This document shows positions 4,745 through 9,629 of a DNA stretch of 9,629 bases, in pieces. The position numbers and the translations under genes are program-made. Each line of letters starts with the position of its first letter. Position 1 is the first letter of the stretch. The notes under the pieces are model-generated. The model made no database searches. It saw only the letters and a program-made list of their open reading frames with translations, and was not told where the DNA came from. The DNA comes from Agathobacter sp. (GTDB lineage: Bacteria > Bacillota_A > Clostridia > Lachnospirales > Lachnospiraceae). The stretch is from assembly GCA_017936725.1 (NCBI GenBank), contig JAGBEZ010000080.1:1-9629 (forward strand), written 5' to 3'.

Positions 4745-6868
4745 TTATACCTCAAAAATAAGGTCTCCATAGGATGGCATTGGCCACATAGATTTGTCGA
4801 CAATCATTTCGAGTTTATCTACTGGCTGGCGAAGTGCTACCATAGCCTCGTTTACTTCATCTCTATAGTAGCGAGCCTGTGCTTCTCCTCGTTCCATTTG
4901 GAATGCCTTTTCTGTAACTTCCTGTAATTTAATCATAGCAATCTTTGTTTCTTCCAGACACTGTGAGGTTTCTTTTAGCAGTGAAGTTTGAACGCTAACA
5001 GGAACGTCTGGGCATGCAGCCTTAACAGAATTGATACTATCTGCTAACACAGTGGTGTAACGGATAACCGCTGGAATAATCTGTTTCGTTGCGATGTCAA
5101 TCATAGCTTTTGCTTCGATGTTCAGTGTCTTTGCATAGATTTCGTATTCGATTTCCATACGCGATTCTAATTCACTTCTACTGAATACTCCAAACTTTTC
5201 AAATAATTCCACGGAAGCCGGAGCCACATATTCTGGTATCGCATCTACCATGCACTGAAGATTTGGAAGACCACGTCTTGCAGCTTCTTCTACCCACTCT
5301 TCTGAATATCCATCACCATTAAAGATAATGCGTTCATGTTCCTGTGCATATTCCTGAATCAAACCATGTACAGCAGCATCAAAGTCTTCTGCCTGCTCTA
5401 ATACATCACAGGCTTCTGCAAATGCTTCTGCTATGATTGTATTCAATACCACATTTGACTGTGCAACGGAATCCTGTGAACCTACCATACGGAACTCAAA
5501 TTTATTTCCAGTAAATGCAAATGGAGAAGTACGATTTCTATCTGCAGCATCCTTTCGGAAATCTGGAAGTGTCTTTACGCCAGTCGAAAGTCCTTTTCCT
5601 TTGATACTACGAGTAGCAGCACCCTTCTCGATATACTGTGCAAGGATATCCTCTAACTGTTCTCCCAAATATACAGAAATAATCGCTGGAGGAGCTTCGT
5701 GTGCACCCAAACGGTGGTCGTTTCCAACATCCGCTGCAGATGCACGAAGCAGACCTGCATGCTTGTCCACTGCTTTTAATACACACGCTAACACAAGGTG
5801 AAACTGCACGTTTTCATGTGGATGCTTGCCTGGGTCTAAGAGGTTAATGCCATCATCTGTGGTAAGTGACCAGTTATTGTGCTTACCAGAACCATTTACA
5901 CCTGCAAATGGCTTTTCATGCAATAAACACTGCAATCCATGACGTCCTGCCACCTTCTTTAAGGTTTCCATAACCAACTGGTTGTGGTCTACTGCTACGT
6001 TACACTCTGCATAGATTGGCGCCATTTCATGCTGTGCTGGAGCCGCTTCATTATGCTCTGTTTTGGAGGTTACGCCGAGCTTCCAAAGCTCTACGTCTAC
6101 ATCCTTCATATATGCCGCAATACGTTCACGAATAGAACCAAAATAATGGTCGTCCATTTCCTGTCCTTTTGGTGGCATTGCGCCAAAAAGAGTACGTCCT
6201 GTAAACACCAGGTCTTTTCTCTTTAAATACTTTTCTCTATCTACAAGGAAATATTCCTGCTCTGGTCCAACCGAAGGTGTCACCTTCTTTGAGGTAGTAT
6301 TTCCAAATAAGCGAATCAAACGAAGGGACTGTTCTCCAACTGCCTGCATCGAACGAAGCAGTGGTGTCTTCTGGTCTAATGCCTCTCCTGTATAGGAACA
6401 AAATGCGGTTGGAATACAAAGTGTTGCACCACCTGCATCCTGTCGAACAAACGCTGGTGACGTACAATCCCACGCGGTATAGCCTCGTGCTTCAAATGTC
6501 GCACGCAATCCGCCCGATGGGAAAGAGGAAGCATCTGCTTCTCCTTTTATCAATTCCTTTCCGGAGAAACTCATAAGTACTTTCCCATTGTCCATAGGTG
6601 CAGTAATAAATGAATCATGTTTCTCTGCTGTTACACCCGTAAGAGGCTGAAACCAATGTGTAAAATGGGTAGCGCCTTTTTCAATTGCCCACTCCTTCAT
6701 CTCGTGCGCAATTACGTCCGCAGTCTCGATATCCAGTTCTCCGCCTTCTGCTATAATCTGGTGGAGCTTGCTGTACACCTTCTTCGGAAGGCGTGCCTGC
6801 ATTGCCGAATCATTAAATACATTTTCTCCAAATATCTCTAAAACATTGATTTTTAAATTCTCGTTCAT
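4745..6868 (-). CDS. glnN: Type III glutamine synthetase (GlnN/GSIII)
   Basis: Predicted cytoplasmic enzyme that makes glutamine from glutamate, ammonia and ATP. At 707 residues it matches the large GSIII class and is far longer than GSI or GSII. N-terminal GSIII features include ATHFTHWFQPLTG (66-78), EKHDSF (82-87) and FPSGGLRATFEARGYTAWD (116-134). The catalytic core shows GPEQEYFLVD (201-210), GAMPPKGQEMDDHYFGSI (229-246), HNEAAPAQHEMAPIY (272-286), KPFAGVNGSGKHNNWSL (319-335) and RTSPFAFTGNKFEFRMVGS (446-464), which hold the metal and ATP/glutamate-binding Glu, His and Arg residues. The reading frame continues 25 codons further upstream to 6943. I chose the ATG at 6866-6868 because AAAGGA lies seven bases before it, the protein then begins in family style (MNENLKINVLEIFG), and the extra residues are A/T-rich leader translation. 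It converges on pbp and shares its terminator. Confidence 0.96.
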   Translation of the reverse strand: MNENLKINVLEIFGENVFNDSAMQARLPKKVYSKLHQIIAEGGELDIETADVIAHEMKEWAIEKGATHFTHWFQPLTGVTAEKHDSFITAPMDNGKVLMSFSGKELIKGEADASSFPSGGLRATFEARGYTAWDCTSPAFVRQDAGGATLCIPTAFCSYTGEALDQKTPLLRSMQAVGEQSLRLIRLFGNTTSKKVTPSVGPEQEYFLVDREKYLKRKDLVFTGRTLFGAMPPKGQEMDDHYFGSIRERIAAYMKDVDVELWKLGVTSKTEHNEAAPAQHEMAPIYAECNVAVDHNQLVMETLKKVAGRHGLQCLLHEKPFAGVNGSGKHNNWSLTTDDGINLLDPGKHPHENVQFHLVLACVLKAVDKHAGLLRASAADVGNDHRLGAHEAPPAIISVYLGEQLEDILAQYIEKGAATRSIKGKGLSTGVKTLPDFRKDAADRNRTSPFAFTGNKFEFRMVGSQDSVAQSNVVLNTIIAEAFAEACDVLEQAEDFDAAVHGLIQEYAQEHERIIFNGDGYSEEWVEEAARRGLPNLQCMVDAIPEYVAPASVELFEKFGVFSRSELESRMEIEYEIYAKTLNIEAKAMIDIATKQIIPAVIRYTTVLADSINSVKAACPDVPVSVQTSLLKETSQCLEETKIAMIKLQEVTEKAFQMERGEAQARYYRDEVNEAMVALRQPVDKLEMIVDKSMWPMPSYGDLIFEV

Positions 6869-6875
6869 GGGCTGT

Positions 6876-6881
6876 TCCTTT
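6876..6881 (-). promoter_or_regulatory. Ribosome binding site fixing the glnN start
   Basis: AAAGGA on the minus strand lies seven bases upstream of the ATG at 6866-6868. The upstream in-frame ATG at 6943 lacks a comparable site, so the shorter 707-residue product is preferred. Confidence 0.75.
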
Positions 6882-6980
6882 CTCGATATGTTCTTTATCA
6901 AATAAGATTTCACCGTATAATAAGTATATCTAATAAATATCAATTAGTTATGTTGCAAAACTTATCAATCCTATGTAGTA

Positions 6981-7009
6981 AATATACTCCCATTCTTTTC
7001 AACTGTAAA
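6981..7009 (-). promoter_or_regulatory. Candidate sigma-A promoter of glnN
   Basis: On the minus strand TTTACA (7004-7009, 5 of 6 to the -35 consensus), a 17-base spacer and TATATT (6981-6986, 5 of 6 to the -10) form a good promoter. Transcription would begin near 6974, leaving an A/T-rich leader of about 105 bases. An alternative is TTGATA with TATACG 18 bases downstream, nearer the gene. No GlnR/TnrA box (TGTNA-N7-TNACA) was found. Confidence 0.5.
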
Positions 7010-7044
7010 GAAAAAAATACGATTTCGTGCAGAAAAGTTAGATT

Positions 7045-7087
7045 CCAGAAAACAAGAAACGAGGCATATATACATATGCCTCGTTTC
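7045..7087 (-). terminator. Intrinsic terminator of fba
   Basis: GAAACGAGGCATAT, loop GTAT, ATATGCCTCGTTTC is a perfect 14-bp stem with a 4-base loop (7056-7087), followed on the minus strand by TTGTTTTCTGG. It ends fba transcription before the glnN promoter. The other side has no T-run, so it is probably one-directional. Confidence 0.88.
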
Positions 7088-7126
7088 GAAGTATTTAGAT
7101 ACACTAATTCTTAATTGAACGTTATC

Positions 7127-7990
7127 TTATGCTTTACCTACAGAACCGAAAAGTTCCATTTTTTCTTTTACAGTAGCTTTGATAGCTTCTGTACCAGGAG
7201 CAAGTAATTTACGTGGGTCAAAACCTTTACCTGCTAAATCTTTGCCAGCTTCGATGTATTCACGTGTAGCTGCAGCAAATGATAACTGACATTCTGTATT
7301 AACATTGATCTTAGCAACACCAAGGTCGATTGCTTTCTTAATCATGTCTTCTGGGATACCTGTACCACCGTGAAGTACTAATGGCATTGTGCCTGTCTTT
7401 TCCTGGATAGCATCAAGAGTTTCGAAGCTAAGTCCAGCCCAGTTTTCTGGATATTTTCCATGGATGTTACCGATACCAGCTGCAAGCATATCTACGCCAA
7501 GGTCAGCGATTGCTTTACATTCATCTGGATCTGCACATTCACCAGCACCGATTACGCCGTCTTCTTCTCCACCGATAGAACCAACTTCTGCTTCGATAGA
7601 AAGTCCTAACTGATGAGCAACTGCTACTAATTCTTTTGTCTTAGCAACGTTTTCTTCAATTGAGAAGTGTGAGCCGTCAAACATGATAGATGTGAAACCA
7701 GCCTTGATACATTTGTAGCATCCGTCATATGAGCCGTGATCTAAGTGAAGAGCTACAGGAACTGTGATTCCAAGTTCTTCATCCATAGCCTTAACCATAG
7801 CTGCAACTGTTTTGAAACCTGTCATGTACTTTCCAGCACCTTCAGAAACACCAAGAATAACTGGAGAGTTTAATTCCTGTGCTGTTAAAAGGATAGCCTT
7901 TGTCCATTCTAAGTTGTTGATGTTGAACTGTCCAACTGCATAGTGGCCAGCTTTTGCTTTGTCAAGCATCTCTTTTGCTGATACTAACAT
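7127..7990 (-). CDS. fba: Class II fructose-1,6-bisphosphate aldolase
   Basis: Cytoplasmic, zinc-dependent glycolytic and gluconeogenic enzyme that cleaves fructose 1,6-bisphosphate to dihydroxyacetone phosphate and glyceraldehyde 3-phosphate. It has 287 residues, normal for the short Bacillus/Clostridium type (FbaA-like). Visible motifs are YAVGQFNINNLEW (17-29), VALHLDHGSYD (79-89, with catalytic Asp84 and zinc ligand His85), SIEAEVGSIGGEED (131-144), GNIHGKYP (174-181, His177 ligand), LVLHGGTGIP (204-213, His207 ligand and phosphate-binding glycines) and KINVNTE (227-233, dihydroxyacetone-phosphate site). AGGAGG lies eight bases before the ATG. The gene has its own promoter region and a strong terminator, so it is probably monocistronic. 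Related class II aldolases for tagatose bisphosphate have a similar sequence, but with no sugar-utilisation genes beside it the housekeeping role is more likely. Confidence 0.94.
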   Translation of the reverse strand: MLVSAKEMLDKAKAGHYAVGQFNINNLEWTKAILLTAQELNSPVILGVSEGAGKYMTGFKTVAAMVKAMDEELGITVPVALHLDHGSYDGCYKCIKAGFTSIMFDGSHFSIEENVAKTKELVAVAHQLGLSIEAEVGSIGGEEDGVIGAGECADPDECKAIADLGVDMLAAGIGNIHGKYPENWAGLSFETLDAIQEKTGTMPLVLHGGTGIPEDMIKKAIDLGVAKINVNTECQLSFAAATREYIEAGKDLAGKGFDPRKLLAPGTEAIKATVKEKMELFGSVGKA

Positions 7991-8023
7991 TTTATAATCC
8001 TCCTAGGTTTAAAATTTGAATGC

Positions 8024-8056
8024 ATTATAAATACAACTTCATTGCTAATAATTATA
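8024..8056 (-). promoter_or_regulatory. fba promoter region with two TATAAT hexamers
   Basis: Two perfect -10 hexamers TATAAT occur on the minus strand, at 8051-8056 and 8024-8029, within the 125-base gap between the lipid kinase and fba. Neither has a good -35 at 16-18 bases. The distal one would give a leader of about 55 bases and the proximal one about 27. Highly expressed glycolytic genes often have strong or duplicated promoters, but which of these is used cannot be told. Confidence 0.5.
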
Positions 8057-8115
8057 GTACATTTTTCAGAAAAATAAAAGTAATTTTACATTATTTGTTA
8101 TATTATTTCTTTGTT

Positions 8116-8132
8116 TTACGCATTTGGCGTAA
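8116..8132 (-). repeat. Inverted repeat spanning the lipid kinase stop codon
   Basis: TTACGC (minus strand, 8127-8132), CAAAT, GCGTAA (8116-8121) is a perfect 6-bp dyad whose second arm contains the TAA stop codon. AACAAAG follows rather than a T-run, so it is not a standard intrinsic terminator. It may protect the mRNA 3' region or be chance. Confidence 0.4.
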
Positions 8133-9012
8133 GAAGATTCAACTTTTTATGGTGATTTATGATTTCTACACCCCAGTGTTCTCCGCCATTTTCGCCATCG
8201 ATGGTCCATTTTACACTCGAGCGGGAACGTATATTGACATGTGGAGTTTTAAATCGATATACCATTGGTGTTTCTGAAATAATTCCTGTCAAATAACCCA
8301 CTATTTCATTTAACTCGAACGGATTGTTTGGCCCTTTTATCAAGGTTACCTCAAACTCTCCATCATCAAGCTCTACATTTTTGCCTGTCAGCCCTTTAAT
8401 TCCACCTACTGAAACAGAGTTTGTAATCATTCCATAAATGAATTTGTCCTGAATTACCTCTCCATTTGCTTCTACCTGCATCAAATAATTAGGAATTGAT
8501 GCAAGGCTCTTCGCTGCGGACAACAGATATGCCGCATGCCCCAAAACATTTTTCAGCTCCTGTGGAGTCTCATAGGAAATCTCTGTAAACAGTCCGAAGC
8601 CTACAATATAAATAAATGTATCGTCGTTAAACTGACCTACATCACATGGGAATATATTCTCCCCAACCGCGATTTCAGCCGCCTTCACCATATCATTTGG
8701 AATACCGATCGTACGCGCAAAATCATTGGTACTTCCTGCTGGAATATATCCCAATGGCACATACAAGTCCGCTTCTCGCATGCCTGTAACCACTTCATCC
8801 AAGGTTCCATCGCCGCCACTACAGACAATACGGTCATATTTGGCACCATCTTCTCGCACCTTTCTCGTAGCGTCACCTCTTGCCTGCGTTGGATATACCG
8901 TAGGTTCATAGCCTGCTTTTACCATAACATCAATTATGTCTAATAAATGATTTTTGATTAATCCCATGCCTGACTTAGGATTAAAAACAAACAATAGTTT
9001 CTTCTCTGCCAT
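8116..9012 (-). CDS. Diacylglycerol kinase-like lipid kinase (DgkB/YegS/BmrU family)
   Basis: This 298-residue protein has the soluble DgkB fold: an N-terminal nucleotide-binding domain and a C-terminal beta-sandwich lipid domain. Such enzymes phosphorylate diacylglycerol or related lipids with ATP at the inner membrane face, which in Gram-positives recycles diacylglycerol from lipoteichoic acid synthesis. Motifs are LLFVFNPKSG (6-15), CSGGDGTLDEV (64-74, with Asp68 in GGDGT), YIPAGSTNDFA (89-99), LDDGEFEV (215-222, the metal-site Asp region) and WTIDGE (269-274, Glu274 matching the catalytic glutamate). All key residues are present. The start at 9012 is four bases from the whiA stop. Its ribosome binding site (AAAAGG, 9021-9026) lies within the last whiA codons, so co-transcription and translational coupling are likely. 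The substrate is not determined: YegS-like phosphatidylglycerol kinases share these motifs. Confidence 0.9.
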   Translation of the reverse strand: MAEKKLLFVFNPKSGMGLIKNHLLDIIDVMVKAGYEPTVYPTQARGDATRKVREDGAKYDRIVCSGGDGTLDEVVTGMREADLYVPLGYIPAGSTNDFARTIGIPNDMVKAAEIAVGENIFPCDVGQFNDDTFIYIVGFGLFTEISYETPQELKNVLGHAAYLLSAAKSLASIPNYLMQVEANGEVIQDKFIYGMITNSVSVGGIKGLTGKNVELDDGEFEVTLIKGPNNPFELNEIVGYLTGIISETPMVYRFKTPHVNIRSRSSVKWTIDGENGGEHWGVEIINHHKKLNLLTPNA

Positions 9013-9016
9013 ATTT

Positions 9017-9629
9017 CTAACCTTTTCGTATCTCGTCTGCTATAGCCGTTAATTTTCTTAACCTATGATTGATTCCAGATTTTCCCACTGGTGGATTCAT
9101 AAAATTCCCCAAATCCTTCAACGCTGCTTCTGGATGTTCCAAACGAACCAAAGCCATTTCTCTTAGTGGCATTGGAAGACTATCTAACCCTTCCTTTTCC
9201 ATAATCAACTCTATGTCTGCGATTTGTTTTACCGCAGCATTTACGGTTTTGCTGATGTTTGCAGCTTCACAGTTCACCTGACGATTCACGGAATTTCGCA
9301 TTTCCTTTAGTATGCGCACGTTTTCTAAGTTCATCAAGGAAACATATGCTTCCATAACATTGAGCATATCTACAATCTGTGAACCTTCCTTCAAATATAC
9401 CACGTGATAATTCTTTCTTTCCACGATTTTTGGCTCTGTTTCGAACTCTTTCATAAGTTCCTGTAGTCTTGCTGCCTGCTCTGGTGTCCGACAAACGATT
9501 TCAAAATGATAGCCCTTGTTTGGATCGGTCATAGACCCAGATGCCATAAACGCACCACGGATAAATGCACGTTTACAACAGGTTTTCTCTAAATATAACG
9601 CTTGTATTGCTTCTATGATTTTCTTACAG
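9017..9629 (-). CDS. whiA: WhiA, DNA-binding regulator (C-terminal part, truncated by window edge)
   Basis: The frame is open to the window edge, giving 203 visible codons plus stop of a protein usually about 310-320 residues long. An internal Met at 9547 is not the start, because conserved WhiA sequence continues upstream: KRAFIRGAF lies just before MASGSMTDPNKGYHFEIV, together forming the second half of the LAGLIDADG-like domain. Then come YHVVYLKEGSQIVDMLNVM, the conserved NRQVNCEAANISKT, and a C-terminal helix-turn-helix with LPMPLREMALVRLEHPEAAL and the family signature PPVGKSGINHRLRKL. WhiA is a nucleoid-associated regulator of sporulation in Streptomyces. In Firmicutes it influences cell division and usually sits with rapZ and yvcK, which may lie to the right but are not visible. 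The protein ends in IRKG and TAG four bases before the lipid kinase ATG. Confidence 0.95.
   Translation of the reverse strand, partial: CKKIIEAIQALYLEKTCCKRAFIRGAFMASGSMTDPNKGYHFEIVCRTPEQAARLQELMKEFETEPKIVERKNYHVVYLKEGSQIVDMLNVMEAYVSLMNLENVRILKEMRNSVNRQVNCEAANISKTVNAAVKQIADIELIMEKEGLDSLPMPLREMALVRLEHPEAALKDLGNFMNPPVGKSGINHRLRKLTAIADEIRKG

Noticed and set aside
5433..5801. A 122-codon plus-strand open frame inside glnN
   Set aside because: It lies antisense to the conserved GSIII catalytic core and has no family resemblance or ribosome binding site; it is a codon-bias shadow.
6869..6943. A 25-residue N-terminal extension of glutamine synthetase
   Set aside because: The in-frame ATG at 6943 has no ribosome binding site, while the ATG at 6868 has AAAGGA at seven bases and gives the usual GSIII N-terminus.
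7000..7020. GlnR/TnrA-like box near the glnN promoter
   Set aside because: TGTAA is present, but the second half-site does not match TNACA at the required spacing.
8536..8943. A 135-codon plus-strand open frame opposite the lipid kinase
   Set aside because: It is antisense to the conserved GGDGT-containing region, its composition is unlike a real protein, and no start signal is seen.
9017..9547. WhiA starting at the Met at 9547 as a short complete protein
   Set aside because: Conserved WhiA residues (KRAFIRGAF) continue in frame upstream to the window edge, so the gene is truncated by the window, not by evolution.

Overview
The window reads as ordinary core chromosome from a low-GC anaerobic Firmicute, most likely a member of the Clostridia and probably Lachnospiraceae. 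The basis is the gene content (type III glutamine synthetase, class II fructose-bisphosphate aldolase, an acyl-ACP thioesterase, WhiA, a clostridial-style class A PBP with a Cys-rich tail), strong AGGAGG-type ribosome binding sites, and A/T-rich intergenic DNA with intrinsic terminators. The family assignment is inference from protein style, not a database result. I see no transposase, integrase, CRISPR array, phage gene or toxin-antitoxin pair, and no gap without a gene exceeds about 260 bases.

Layout, left to right. On the minus strand: the N-terminus of a CvfB-like S1-domain protein (cut by the left edge), a FatA-type acyl-ACP thioesterase, a tRNA-Gln(CUG) with its own consensus promoter and terminator, and a YigZ/IMPACT-family protein. 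A divergent promoter region (about 1868-2038) then separates yigZ from the only plus-strand gene, an 878-residue bifunctional class A penicillin-binding protein. That gene converges on a type III glutamine synthetase (minus), with a bidirectional terminator hairpin between them. Further right, all minus: class II fructose-bisphosphate aldolase with a perfect 14-bp terminator stem, a DgkB/YegS-type lipid kinase, and the C-terminal two thirds of WhiA, cut by the right edge.

How they relate. Most genes look like single transcription units with their own promoter and terminator. The exception is whiA-lipid kinase: 4 bases separate them, and the kinase ribosome binding site lies inside the last whiA codons, so they are probably co-transcribed and translationally coupled. 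Functional themes are envelope and lipid metabolism (PBP, lipid kinase, thioesterase), nitrogen assimilation (GlnN) and glycolysis (Fba); WhiA is linked to division and sporulation control. I find no convincing new system. The points most worth a second look are regulatory: a palindrome at the predicted start of PBP transcription, two adjacent dyads before the thioesterase, and an A-tract UP-like element before the tRNA. The Cys-rich extracellular tail of the PBP is also notable.
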